This document shows, in pieces, positions 44,920-52,865 of a DNA stretch of 64,000 nt; positions within the stretch are counted from its first letter, which is position 1; each line of letters begins with the position of its first letter. The stretch lies in contig NZ_LGYZ01000087.1 in NCBI RefSeq assembly GCF_001310275.1, positions 166,792 through 230,791 of the forward strand, read 5' to 3'. The stretch comes from Nocardia arizonensis (GTDB lineage Bacteria > Actinomycetota > Actinomycetes > Mycobacteriales > Mycobacteriaceae). The position numbers were made by a program, and so were the translations under genes. Below the pieces are notes generated by a model. That model was not told the origin of the DNA, did not search any database, and worked only from the letters and a program-made list of their open reading frames with translations.

Positions 44920-46008
44920 ATGCTGTTGCGCCGGCTTGCCAGACCACTACTCGCGTCCGCCTTCATCGTCGACGGCGTCGATACGCTCATCCACCCGCAG
45001 CCCCGCGCCAAGGCCGCCGCCGCGCTGGTGCAGCACGGCGAACGCACGCTGCCGGACAACGTCGCCGCCAAACTGCCCGCCGATCCGGGCACTGTGGTGC
45101 GGGTCAATGCCCTTGCCCAGGTTTCGGCGGGGACCCTGCTCGCCTTCGGCCGCGCACCTCGGCTGGCCGCGCTGGTCCTCGCGGCGACCGTCATCCCGGC
45201 CACGGTGACCGAACAGGATTTCTGGGCCGAGTCCGATCCCGATCGCAAGGCCGCCAAGCGCAACGCCTTCCTCAAGGACGTCAGCCTGCTCGGCGGCCTG
45301 ATGATCGCGAGCGCGGACACCGAGGGCAAGCCCTCCCTCGGCTGGCGCGGCAAGCGCGCGGCGCACCAGACCGCCGCCGCGGTCGCGGCGGCACTGCCGC
45401 TGGGCGCCGCCGATTCGAGCACGAGCGCGGCACTGCGCGAACACGCGCACGACGCGGCCGTTCGAGCCCGCGAACTCGGTGGCATCGCGGCCGACAAGGG
45501 CGCCGAACTCGCCGAGACCGCCCAGGAACGCGGCTCCGAATGGGTCGGACTCGCCAAGGAGCGCGCACCCGAGGTCGCCGCCCGGGTCCGCGGGTCGAAA
45601 TGGGCCGGACTCGCCAGGGAACGCGGTGCGGAACTCGCCGAACTCGCCAGAGCCCGCGGCGCCGACGCCGCCGAACTCGCACGCGATCGGAGCGCGGAAT
45701 TCGGTGATATCGCCCGGGATCGCGGTGCGGAATTCGCCGAGGTCGCGCGGCACCGCGGCGCCGAGATCGCCGAGGTCGCGCGGCACCGGGGCGCCGAACT
45801 GGCCGAGGTCGCGCGGCATCGCGGCGCCGAACTGGCCGAGGTCGCCCGCGAGCGCGGGGCCGAACTCGCCGAGGCGGCCCGCGAGCGCGGCGTCGATCTC
45901 ACCGAGGCGGCCAAGCAGCGCGCCCCGGAGATCGCCGCCACCGCCCGTGAGCGCGGCGCGCACTTGGCCGAGGCCGCGCGCGACCGTGTCGAGTCCCGGC
46001 GCGGCTGA
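44920..46008 (+). CDS. DoxX-family membrane protein with long 11-residue-repeat tail
   Basis: A 362-residue protein. Residues 1-140 are a DoxX-type domain: LARPLLASAFIVDGVDTLIH, membrane segments, and FWAESDPDRKAAKRNAFLKD. Residues ~165-360 are about 17 tandem units of an 11-residue motif close to RGAELAEVARE, starting as ERGSEWVGLAK and ending ERGAHLAEAARD. The units are charged, alanine-rich and predicted fully helical, as in apolipoprotein-, LEA- or synuclein-like 11-mers. Ordinary DoxX proteins have no such tail. A strong terminator follows. Confidence 0.85.
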   Translation: MLLRRLARPLLASAFIVDGVDTLIHPQPRAKAAAALVQHGERTLPDNVAAKLPADPGTVVRVNALAQVSAGTLLAFGRAPRLAALVLAATVIPATVTEQDFWAESDPDRKAAKRNAFLKDVSLLGGLMIASADTEGKPSLGWRGKRAAHQTAAAVAAALPLGAADSSTSAALREHAHDAAVRARELGGIAADKGAELAETAQERGSEWVGLAKERAPEVAARVRGSKWAGLARERGAELAELARARGADAAELARDRSAEFGDIARDRGAEFAEVARHRGAEIAEVARHRGAELAEVARHRGAELAEVARERGAELAEAARERGVDLTEAAKQRAPEIAATARERGAHLAEAARDRVESRRG

Positions 46009-46040
46009 AACCATGCGATACCGGAGAGTGCTCCGGTAGT

Positions 46041-46077
46041 GTTCGGGCCCCGTACCGCACAGGTACGGGGCCCGAAC
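46041..46077 (+). terminator. Perfect 16-bp hairpin after the DoxX gene
   Basis: GTTCGGGCCCCGTACC (46041-46056) and GGTACGGGGCCCGAAC (46062-46077) form a perfect stem with a 5-base loop, 33 bases after the stop codon. There is no T-tract. Confidence 0.8.
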
Positions 46078-46332
46078 GATGCGGGTGGGTACCCGGGTCG
46101 CGCGGTATCACCATCCGAGATTTCGGCGAGGCCCGACGACGATTCGCCGAGGGGTTCCGGTACAACAGACAAGTAGTCGCAGGAGTCCGAGCGCGGCCGC
46201 ATCGCCGCATACCCGATCCGTCGAACGCAGCCGGACCGGTTTCGCGCGAGCGGTGGCCTCGGAATCCGCGCGGGGGCGTCCGCGCTCGAACCCGTCCCCG
46301 CACCCGTGTCCAAGGGCCCCGGCCGTCAGATT

Positions 46333-46536
46333 GTGAGCACCGCAGTGGATCTCGACCCTCTCGACCGATACCGCGATCACGACGAAGTGCTGGCCTGCCA
46401 GCTCAGCGGACCGAAACTGCGCCGTCTGGTGCGCACGGCCGTCGGACTGTCCGAGGAGTCGATCGACCTGCTGACCCGCATCAGCGAACGCCTGCGCACG
46501 GCGGAGGGCGCACTGCCCGACACCGCCATGACCTAG
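46333..46536 (+). CDS. Small protein of unknown function
   Basis: From GTG 46333 the frame gives 67 residues (STAVDLDPLDRYRDHDEVLA, then a helical, charged remainder with SEESIDLLTRISERLRTAEG). A longer start at GTG 46306 is possible. The composition is that of a small helical protein rather than an antisense shadow. It ends 4 bases into the 3' end of the opposing oxidase gene. No family recognised. Confidence 0.45.
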   Translation: MSTAVDLDPLDRYRDHDEVLACQLSGPKLRRLVRTAVGLSEESIDLLTRISERLRTAEGALPDTAMT

Positions 46537-47714
46537 TGCGGCGCAGGGCCTTTCGCGTGACCGGCGGTGGCCGGGCGGATATTCGCGCGTACGGCCGTGA
46601 GATCGGCGTAGCCGTTCACGGCCATGAGCAGGTCGGCCTCGGCCAGGATCGTGCGCAACACGTGCACGAGGCCGGGCACGCCGCCGAGGGCGAGGCCGTA
46701 GACGTAGGGTCGGCCGAGCCCGACCATGGTCGCGCCGAGGCCGAGCGCCTTCACCGCGTCCGAGCCGTTGCGCACGCCGGAGTCGAACAGCACCGGCACC
46801 CGGTCGTCGACGGCGGCCACCACCTCGGGCAGCATCTCGAGCGCGCCGAGACCGCCATTGGCTTGGCGCCCACCGTGATTGGAGCAGTAGATGCCGTCGA
46901 CGCCGTGGTCGAGGGCGCGGCGGGCGTCCTCGGGATGGCAGATGCCCTTGAGAATGATCGGCAGCGTCGTCAATGACCGCAGCCAGGTGAGGTCGTCCCA
47001 GGTCAGCGCATTGCCGAAGGTGCCGACCCAGTGCAGCACGATCATCTTGAGATCGTCGGTGGCGGCCATCTGCCGGAAGACCGGATCGCTGGTGTAGTTG
47101 GCCAGTACGTGCCCGCGCAGCTGCGGGAAATTGCCGGTGGCGAGATCGCGCGGACGCCACCCGGGAACCCAGGTGTCGAGGGTGACGGTGATACCGCGGT
47201 AACCCGCCCGCTCGGCCCGCTGCACCAGACTCGCGGCGAGGTCGCGGTTCTTGGGGGTATAGAGCTGGAAGAAGCTCGGCGTGTCACCGGCGTGCGGGAC
47301 GACCTCCTCGAGCGGATCCTGCATGAGGGTCGAGAACATCGCGGGCACACCGGTGCGCGCGGCGGCCTCGGCGACCGCGATATCGCCGTGCCGGTCGCCG
47401 GTGACCAGTCCGATCACCCCGACCGGCGCCATGAACAACGGGGAGGCGAAGGTGTGCCCGAAGGCGGTGACCGACAGATCGCGTTCGGTCGCCCCGACCA
47501 GCATGCGAGGCACGAGCCCCCAGTCGGCGAAGACCTCGGCATTGCGGCGCTGGGTCAGTTCGTCGCCCGCGCCGCCTGCGATATAGGAGTACAGCGACGC
47601 GGGCAGCGCGGCCTCGGCCTTGGCCGCCAGACTCGCGTAGTCCATGGGGAAGTCCGGCAGGTTGCCGCCGAGCGCGGCGAAGTAGATCTCGTTCTGGTAG
47701 TCGGCGAACGCCAC
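46533..47714 (-). CDS. FMN-dependent alpha-hydroxy-acid oxidase/dehydrogenase (lactate 2-monooxygenase-like)
   Basis: A 393-residue flavoprotein of the (S)-2-hydroxy-acid oxidase family. The active-site His-Arg motif is SNHGGRQANGG, the flavin-contact Lys is in IILKGICHPEDA, and the FMN phosphate region is LFDSGVRNGSDAVKALGLGA then GRPYVYGLALGG. It oxidises a 2-hydroxy acid to a 2-oxo acid or a decarboxylated product. It lies 50 bases after an NTF2-like gene preceded by a KstR box, so it may belong to the same regulated operon. Confidence 0.87.
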   Translation of the reverse strand: MAFADYQNEIYFAALGGNLPDFPMDYASLAAKAEAALPASLYSYIAGGAGDELTQRRNAEVFADWGLVPRMLVGATERDLSVTAFGHTFASPLFMAPVGVIGLVTGDRHGDIAVAEAAARTGVPAMFSTLMQDPLEEVVPHAGDTPSFFQLYTPKNRDLAASLVQRAERAGYRGITVTLDTWVPGWRPRDLATGNFPQLRGHVLANYTSDPVFRQMAATDDLKMIVLHWVGTFGNALTWDDLTWLRSLTTLPIILKGICHPEDARRALDHGVDGIYCSNHGGRQANGGLGALEMLPEVVAAVDDRVPVLFDSGVRNGSDAVKALGLGATMVGLGRPYVYGLALGGVPGLVHVLRTILAEADLLMAVNGYADLTAVRANIRPATAGHAKGPAPH

Positions 47715-47764
47715 TGTTCGGCCTTTCCGTCGGCGCGAGTGTCCACGGACACGTTACCGACGGG

Positions 47765-48574
47765 TCAGGGTGTGGTGTCCAGGTGGACGGTGATGCGGGT
47801 GATCACCGCGCGCCGGGGCGCGAAGTCGACGATCGCGATGCCGTGCGCCCGGCCGAGGGCGACCGACGCGGTGACCGTCCGGCCGGCCGCGATCAGCTTG
47901 TCCCACCGCATATCCCGAATGGCCGCGGTGAATTCCGCGACCGGCAGCGCGGTGCCCGCGGGCAGTTCCAGGACGGCGTAATCGTCGAGCAGCGACCGCA
48001 CCCGCTCGCTGTCACCGTCGGCGGCCGCGGCGACCACCGCGCACACCGCCCGCTTGCCCGCGCCGCCGACACCGACCAGCGCCCGCATCATGCCGAGCGC
48101 GCCGCCGACACCCTGGTTGAGCACCAGCCGTGGCCCGAGTTCGGCCGCGGCCGCCACGCCGGACACCCCCGTGCGCAGCAGCCGGCCGACCATCGGTCCC
48201 AGTTCCCAGTACGCGGCGAGCCGGGCTATCTTCCAGACGCCCCCGACCTCGGCGAGGTCGTAGCGCAGATGCATGGGCACGCACACGGTCGCGCCGGTGG
48301 ACATGGTCGTGGCGATGGACAGGTCCCGCAGTACCGTGCGGCCGTCGACGAGATCGCGCCGCACGTCGAAGGCGATGGTGTTGGGGCCGATGAAGGTGTC
48401 GTAGAACCGGCCGATGGCGACCTGACCCACGTGCGGGCGCGATCCGACCGGATCGTTCACGGCGGCGTCGGGTCCGAACAGCCCGACCCAGGCGGCCCGG
48501 TCGTGCGCCGCCACGGCGCGCGGTGAGGCGCGCACGGCCGACAGCAGTTCGTCGGCGATCGGTTCCAGCGGCAT
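47765..48574 (-). CDS. SnoaL/ketosteroid-isomerase-like (NTF2 fold) protein
   Basis: A 269-residue protein. The ATG at 48574 follows a GGAGG site 8 bases upstream, which rules out the TTG at 48589. Two NTF2-like halves are suggested: residues ~10-125 (AAHDRAAWVGLFGPDAAVND, the usual helix with catalytic-pocket acid) and ~185-269 (VVAAAADGDSERVRSLLDDY). A hydrophobic link joins them. NTF2-fold proteins include steroid isomerases and hydratases. A perfect-symmetry KstR-type operator 44 bases upstream links it to sterol catabolism. Confidence 0.72.
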   Translation of the reverse strand: MPLEPIADELLSAVRASPRAVAAHDRAAWVGLFGPDAAVNDPVGSRPHVGQVAIGRFYDTFIGPNTIAFDVRRDLVDGRTVLRDLSIATTMSTGATVCVPMHLRYDLAEVGGVWKIARLAAYWELGPMVGRLLRTGVSGVAAAAELGPRLVLNQGVGGALGMMRALVGVGGAGKRAVCAVVAAAADGDSERVRSLLDDYAVLELPAGTALPVAEFTAAIRDMRWDKLIAAGRTVTASVALGRAHGIAIVDFAPRRAVITRITVHLDTTP

Positions 48575-48617
48575 GACGGTGTCCTCCAAAGTCCTCGGGC
48601 TCGACTCCGTCCAATGT

Positions 48618-48631
48618 TAGAACATGTTCTA
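48618..48631. promoter_or_regulatory. KstR-type operator
   Basis: TAGAACATGTTCTA is a perfect 14-base palindrome matching the KstR consensus TNNAACNNGTTNNA, 44 bases upstream of the minus-strand ATG at 48574. KstR is the cholesterol-catabolism repressor of mycobacteria and rhodococci, relieved by 3-oxo-sterol-CoA intermediates. The only gene start near it is the NTF2-like gene. Confidence 0.8.
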
Positions 48632-48752
48632 GTTTTAGGCTGCGGTGAGTGGCGGGGAAGCGCCGGGTTACGTATCGACGTTCCGTATCACCACTTAGGG
48701 GAGTTCGCGGTGTCGCGGTCGGTTCGAAACGGGCCGCACCGACGCCGCGCCG

Positions 48753-49217
48753 TCAGCCCAGGGCGGTGACGCCCCAGACCGCCCGCGCCCCGGACTCACC
48801 CACCCGGTAGACCTGTACGGTCGCGGCGATGCCCGCGACCAGGATCAGCACAGCGAGCACGGCCCAAACCTGCCGGGCCAACGGCCGCCCGCGTCCCTCG
48901 CGCAGGTGCGCGAAGACCAGCGCGGCGGCCAGGAGCAGCAACGGCACCACGAAATAGATCATGGTCGAGCCGAGATCGGCGTGCGTTCGCACCGGCCCGG
49001 AATCACCGAACCGCTCCGCGAACGCCTCACCCGCCTCGGCCGTGATCGGGGTCATGACCGTGGTGAGCACGGCCAGCCCGGCGACCAGCCAGACGAGCCC
49101 GCGTCGCGCGGCGGGCCACACCGCCGCCACGACCAGCAGGACCGCGGTCATGGGGATGAGCACGATGATCGCGTGGACCAGCAGCACATGGGCGGGCAGG
49201 CCGTTGATCGTGTCCAT
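48753..49217 (-). CDS. DUF2231-type membrane protein
   Basis: A 154-residue integral membrane protein with four hydrophobic segments. The N-terminal INGLPAHVLLVHAIIVLIPM matches the DUF2231 start with its conserved histidines, and a second His is in VRTHADLGSTM. DUF2231 proteins are thought to be heme-binding membrane proteins; no partner is present here. Single gene, start at ATG 49217. Confidence 0.8.
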   Translation of the reverse strand: MDTINGLPAHVLLVHAIIVLIPMTAVLLVVAAVWPAARRGLVWLVAGLAVLTTVMTPITAEAGEAFAERFGDSGPVRTHADLGSTMIYFVVPLLLLAAALVFAHLREGRGRPLARQVWAVLAVLILVAGIAATVQVYRVGESGARAVWGVTALG

Positions 49218-49312
49218 GGAGCGCCTTCCGGGACGACCGCGAGCGGTCTGCGATACCTGTCGCCCTGATCACGATCGTCACGGTCGAAGGGTTCACCTCG
49301 GAGGCGGCCGAA

Positions 49313-49350
49313 CGGACGGGCACGGTGCAGTATTTCGCACCGTGCGTCCG
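49313..49350 (-). terminator. Hairpin after the lipocalin gene
   Basis: GCACGGTGC (49320-49328) pairs with GCACCGTGC (49337-49345), extended by CGGAC/GTCCG across a 2-base bulge. It lies 21 bases beyond the lipocalin stop at 49371 and probably ends that transcript. Confidence 0.7.
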
Positions 49351-49370
49351 CCGGCGACTCGGCGCGGATA

Positions 49371-49991
49371 TCAGCGGGTGCACAACGGCGCTATATCCGA
49401 CAGCCCGCCGGTGGTGGGCGAGGTCAGGTAGACGCACCGGCTCTGGCCGACGGCGTCGATCGCGGCGCCGACTCCCGCCCACTGCTCGGCGCCGAGCGCC
49501 GGGGTTCGCGAGAGCACGAAGCCGGACAGCCGGGTCGGATCCGTCACCAGCGCCCACGAATAGTCAGGGCCGAGTGCGGTGACGATGTAGTTGGTCGGAC
49601 CGTCGAGACTCTCCTGTGTCGGCACGCCGGGGAAACTGACGTGCAATTGCGCGTTGGTCACCGGGTCGTTGACCCGGGCGGTTCCGCTGATCTCGTTCGG
49701 GGCGCCGGACCAGGTGGTACAGCGGTTTCGCACGGAGATGTCGCCGCGCGGATCGAGGGCATAGGTGGCCTGGGTGTCGCGGGCGCACACGAGATTGAAG
49801 TACTGGGGCACGGCGGCGAGTTGGTACCAGGTGCCGAGATAGCGCTCGACGTCCAGTGCGGGCACGGGGGCGGGCGGTGTGAGGAGATCGGGGGCGGAGG
49901 GTTGCGCGCCCGCGACCGCGGCGGTGAGGGTGGCGGCGAACAGACCGGTGACGGCGGCGGCGATGCGGCGGCGGACGCTGTGGTTGACCAT
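49371..49991 (-). CDS. Secreted lipocalin (Blc-like)
   Basis: A 206-residue protein from ATG 49991. Residues 1-30 are a signal peptide ending VAGAQP. The lipocalin signature GTWYQLAAVPQYF follows near residue 50, then eight-strand barrel features, NEISGTARVNDP, and a late LSRTPAL-type region. Two Cys near both ends of the barrel (LVCARD, NRCTTW, SRCVYL) may form disulfides. It binds a hydrophobic ligand outside the membrane. It is divergent from the CarH/LitR-like operon, and the shared 17-base element lies between them. Confidence 0.85.
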   Translation of the reverse strand: MVNHSVRRRIAAAVTGLFAATLTAAVAGAQPSAPDLLTPPAPVPALDVERYLGTWYQLAAVPQYFNLVCARDTQATYALDPRGDISVRNRCTTWSGAPNEISGTARVNDPVTNAQLHVSFPGVPTQESLDGPTNYIVTALGPDYSWALVTDPTRLSGFVLSRTPALGAEQWAGVGAAIDAVGQSRCVYLTSPTTGGLSDIAPLCTR

Positions 49992-50066
49992 GACGGTGGG
50001 AACCTCCTCGTATCGGGGTGGATATCCATCTGATCGGACGCCTCTAGCACTACCCACCCTACCCAC

Positions 50067-50083
50067 AACGATGCATAATTGAT
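50067..50083. promoter_or_regulatory. 17-base element, copy 1 (upstream of the regulator operon)
   Basis: AACGATGCATAATTGAT is identical to 51510-51526. It contains CATAAT in -10 position relative to the gene at 50130 and lies in the region shared with the divergent lipocalin gene (start 49991). Likely an operator overlapping a promoter. Confidence 0.65.
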
Positions 50084-50129
50084 GCGAACCCAAGTCACCA
50101 TCGGGCAGCGAATCGATGTAGGAGGTCGA

Positions 50130-50492
50130 ATGCGATACAGCTGGCTCCCCCGTACGGCAGGCGTGGTGACGGCCGCGTACGGCATCGCGGTCGCGGCAAG
50201 ACCGGCGGTCATGCTCGCGCCGTGCGGCTGGTCCGACGATTCGGCCTCGGCCCGCGCAATGGCCCGCATGGTCGGATTGCGCGATGTCGCATCGGGTCTG
50301 GCGCTGGTGGCCGCGCGCGAACCGGGCCAATTGCGCATCGCCGCGGCCGTGCGGGTCGGCTCGGATCTCGCCGATACGGCGGTGCTCGGACTCGCACTGC
50401 GCGGCAGCCCGCAACAGGCCAAGGCTCTCGCGGTCACCGCCGGTTGGGCCGCTTTCTGCGCCGCGACTTCGATGGTCGCGTTACGACGGTGA
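50130..50492 (+). CDS. Small membrane protein upstream of the CarH/LitR-like regulator
   Basis: A 120-residue product; ATG 50130 follows a strong GGAGGT site, so the in-frame ATG upstream at 50079 is rejected. It has three to four hydrophobic segments (AGVVTAAYGIAVAARPAVML, GLRDVASGLALVAA, DTAVLGLAL, AVTAGWAAFCAATSMVAL). The GLRDVASG motif resembles DUF4267-type proteins. It is probably co-transcribed with the MerR-type gene 89 bases downstream. Confidence 0.75.
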   Translation: MRYSWLPRTAGVVTAAYGIAVAARPAVMLAPCGWSDDSASARAMARMVGLRDVASGLALVAAREPGQLRIAAAVRVGSDLADTAVLGLALRGSPQQAKALAVTAGWAAFCAATSMVALRR

Positions 50493-50581
50493 CGACCGGT
50501 TCGGCGCCGTTCGCGTCCGCGACGCCGCGAGGTCGCCGGGCCACGGACCGGGCCCCGCGCGCGACCGGGCAGAATGGGGCA

Positions 50582-51427
50582 ATGCCCGCCCGCTCCGCCC
50601 CTGTCTCCGACGCGGCCGGGTACACGGTTCGCGCGGTCGCCGAGCGACTCGGCATACCGACCGCGACACTGCGCAGCTGGAACCGCCGCTACGACATCGG
50701 CCCGCCGCAGGATCGTCCCGGCAGGCACCGGCTGTACTCCGAACGCGATATCGCGCTGCTGAGCCAGATGGTCACGCTGATCCGCGACGGCGCCACCCCG
50801 GCGGGCGCGGCGGCCGCCGTGCGCGGCCCGCTGCCGGTGCGCGGCGACCGGATCAGCCTGCTCGACGCCGCGTTCGCACTCGACACCACGACGGTGTCCG
50901 CACTGCTCACCGCCCATGTGCGCGACTACGGCGTGGTCGACACCTGGGAAGAGCTGTGCCGACCGGCCTTCGCCGATATCGTCGCCCGTCAAGACGGCGG
51001 CGAGGGCTGCATCGACGTGGAACACCTGCTGTCGTGGTGCATTACGTCGATACTGCACCGCACCACACCGCCACCGGAACCGGCGCGGTCGGACTCGATC
51101 CTGCTGGCGTGCACCAGCGGCGAGACACACGCGCTGGCTCTGGAGGCGCTGCGCGCCGCACTCGCCGAACGCGAGATCGGCGCGCGCATGCTCGGCGCCG
51201 ACGTGCCGACCACCGCGCTCATCGATGCGCTGGCCCGCCACGGCGATCCCACCTCGGTGGTGCTGTGGTCCCAGCAGGAATCGACGGCGCTGGCCTCCGC
51301 GGTGCGCGCCTGCGTCGGCGCGGGCGCGCGGGTGCTGGTCGGCGGTCCCGGCTGGGACGAGGTGATCCTGCCCGAGCGGGTGCTGCGGGTGGGGAGTCTG
51401 ATCGAGGCCGCCGACCTGCTGTCCTGA
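50582..51427 (+). CDS. MerR-family regulator with B12-binding-like domain (CarH/LitR type)
   Basis: A 281-residue regulator from ATG 50582. The MerR HTH is YTVRAVAERLGIPTATLRSW then NRRYDIGPPQ. A helical cap region (residues ~90-160) and a cobalamin-binding Rossmann-like domain follow. In CarH proteins adenosylcobalamin is held by W-x9-EH and ExHxxG. Here E147-H148 and H183 (GETHALA) are kept, but the Trp position 137 is Gln and the final Gly is Ala. So light/B12 sensing may be altered or lost. It lies directly before the FAD oxidoreductase operon. Confidence 0.82.
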   Translation: MPARSAPVSDAAGYTVRAVAERLGIPTATLRSWNRRYDIGPPQDRPGRHRLYSERDIALLSQMVTLIRDGATPAGAAAAVRGPLPVRGDRISLLDAAFALDTTTVSALLTAHVRDYGVVDTWEELCRPAFADIVARQDGGEGCIDVEHLLSWCITSILHRTTPPPEPARSDSILLACTSGETHALALEALRAALAEREIGARMLGADVPTTALIDALARHGDPTSVVLWSQQESTALASAVRACVGAGARVLVGGPGWDEVILPERVLRVGSLIEAADLLS

Positions 51428-51509
51428 GCGCCGCCGGTCAGGTCGCCGTTCCCGGGCATGTCGCCGAAGTCACGGTAGAGCATCTACTTCGGGTGGCACG
51501 ATCCGAGTT

Positions 51510-51526
51510 AACGATGCATAATTGAT
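51510..51526 (+). promoter_or_regulatory. 17-base element, copy 2 (upstream of the FAD oxidoreductase operon)
   Basis: Identical to the element at 50067-50083. CATAAT (51517-51522) is 17 bases after TGGCAC (51494-51499), giving a plausible promoter with a start site about 20 bases before the ATG at 51549. Confidence 0.65.
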
Positions 51527-51548
51527 TCATCCGATTCAGGAGGAACTC

Positions 51549-52865
51549 ATGAGCGAGCCATCGACGGATCGCACTCGGCGGGTGGCCGTCATCGGCTCGG
51601 GCGTATCGGGACTGACCGCTGCCTGGGCGCTCGCGCCCACGGCCGAGGTCACCCTGTACGAGGCGCAGGATCGACTCGGCGGCCACGCCGACACCCACTT
51701 CGTCACATCCACCACGGGCGCCGAACTCGGCGTCGACACCGGCTTCATCGTGCACAACGACCGCACCTACCCCACCCTGCTGCGCCTGTTCGGCGAACTC
51801 GGCATCGCCACACAGGAATCCGATATGAGCATGTCGGTGCGCTGCGACGGCTGCGGACTGGAATACGCGGGCGCACGCGGCCTGCCCGGACTGTTCGCGA
51901 CGCCGCGATCACTGGTCCGCGGCCCCTATCTGCGCATGCTCACCGAAATTCCGCGCTTCCACCAGTTGGCTCGCGCCGAATTGGAGACCTCCGGCGACGA
52001 AGGCAGCACCCTGCACGAGTTCGTTCGCGCCGCGGGATTCTCCGAGTACTTCCTCGCGCACTTCCTCACCCCGCTGGTCTCGGCGGTCTGGTCCTGCGAT
52101 CCGAGCACCGCACTGCGCTACCCGGCCCGCTACCTGTTCACCTTCCTGCGTCACCACGGCATGCTGACCGTCTTCGACTCGCCGACCTGGCGCACCGTCA
52201 CCGGCGGATCGGCCACCTATGTGCAGGCGGTGGCACGGCAACTGGACTCGGTGCGCGTCGGCACACCGGTGCACACACTGCACCGCACAGCCGACGGAGT
52301 CGCCGTCCGGGACGCGGCCGACGGATTCAGCAACTTCGATGCCGCGGTGATCGCCACTCATCCGGTACAGGCGCTGACCATGCTGGCCGAACCGACCGAC
52401 GCCGAACGCCAAATCCTCTCCTCCATACCGTATTCGGTGAACCACACGGTGCTGCACACCGACTCGTCGGTGCTGCCGAAAGCGAGGAACGCCCGCGCCT
52501 CGTGGAACTACCGCCTGCCCTCCTGTGCCGCGCGCCCCGATCGGGTACTGGTGAGCTACGACCTCACCCGGCTCCAGCGCCTCGAAACCGACTGCGACCA
52601 GCGCTATCTGGTGACCCTCGGCGACCACGACCGGGTGGCCGACGACCTGATCGTGGACCGGATGGTCTACGAGCATCCCATCTACACACCGGAATCGGTG
52701 GCCGCCCAGCGCAGACTCGGCGAGATCGGCGACAACCGCGTGGCCTTCGCGGGCGCGTACCACGGCTGGGGATTCCACGAGGACGGCGCGGCCTCCGGTC
52801 TGCGCGCGGCCCAGCGCGTCGGCGCGCGCAAGGCCGACGAGTTGGTCGCCGCACGGGCCTCATGA
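51549..52865 (+). CDS. NAD(P)/FAD-dependent oxidoreductase (amine-oxidase-like)
   Basis: A 438-residue flavoprotein; ATG 51549 follows CAGGAGGA. The FAD-binding motif is VAVIGSGVSGLTAAWAL then YEAQDRLGGHADTHF; the C-terminal FAD motif is VAFAGAYHGWGFHEDGA. It belongs to the group of FAD oxidoreductases that travel with DUF1365 and cyclopropane synthase genes. In Rhodobacter such a cluster is part of the singlet-oxygen response and furan/cyclopropane fatty acid work. Its stop overlaps the next start (ATGA). Confidence 0.87.
   Translation: MSEPSTDRTRRVAVIGSGVSGLTAAWALAPTAEVTLYEAQDRLGGHADTHFVTSTTGAELGVDTGFIVHNDRTYPTLLRLFGELGIATQESDMSMSVRCDGCGLEYAGARGLPGLFATPRSLVRGPYLRMLTEIPRFHQLARAELETSGDEGSTLHEFVRAAGFSEYFLAHFLTPLVSAVWSCDPSTALRYPARYLFTFLRHHGMLTVFDSPTWRTVTGGSATYVQAVARQLDSVRVGTPVHTLHRTADGVAVRDAADGFSNFDAAVIATHPVQALTMLAEPTDAERQILSSIPYSVNHTVLHTDSSVLPKARNARASWNYRLPSCAARPDRVLVSYDLTRLQRLETDCDQRYLVTLGDHDRVADDLIVDRMVYEHPIYTPESVAAQRRLGEIGDNRVAFAGAYHGWGFHEDGAASGLRAAQRVGARKADELVAARAS

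Noticed and set aside
43344..45707. A 787-codon plus-strand open frame spanning the acyl-CoA ligase and DoxX genes
   Set aside because: It is out of frame with both genes and gives an arginine-rich product with no motif; both overlapped genes have full domain evidence.
44589..46313. A 574-codon minus-strand open frame rich in Ser, Arg and Ala
   Set aside because: It is produced by the antisense of the 11-residue repeats and shows periodicity only because the coding repeats do.
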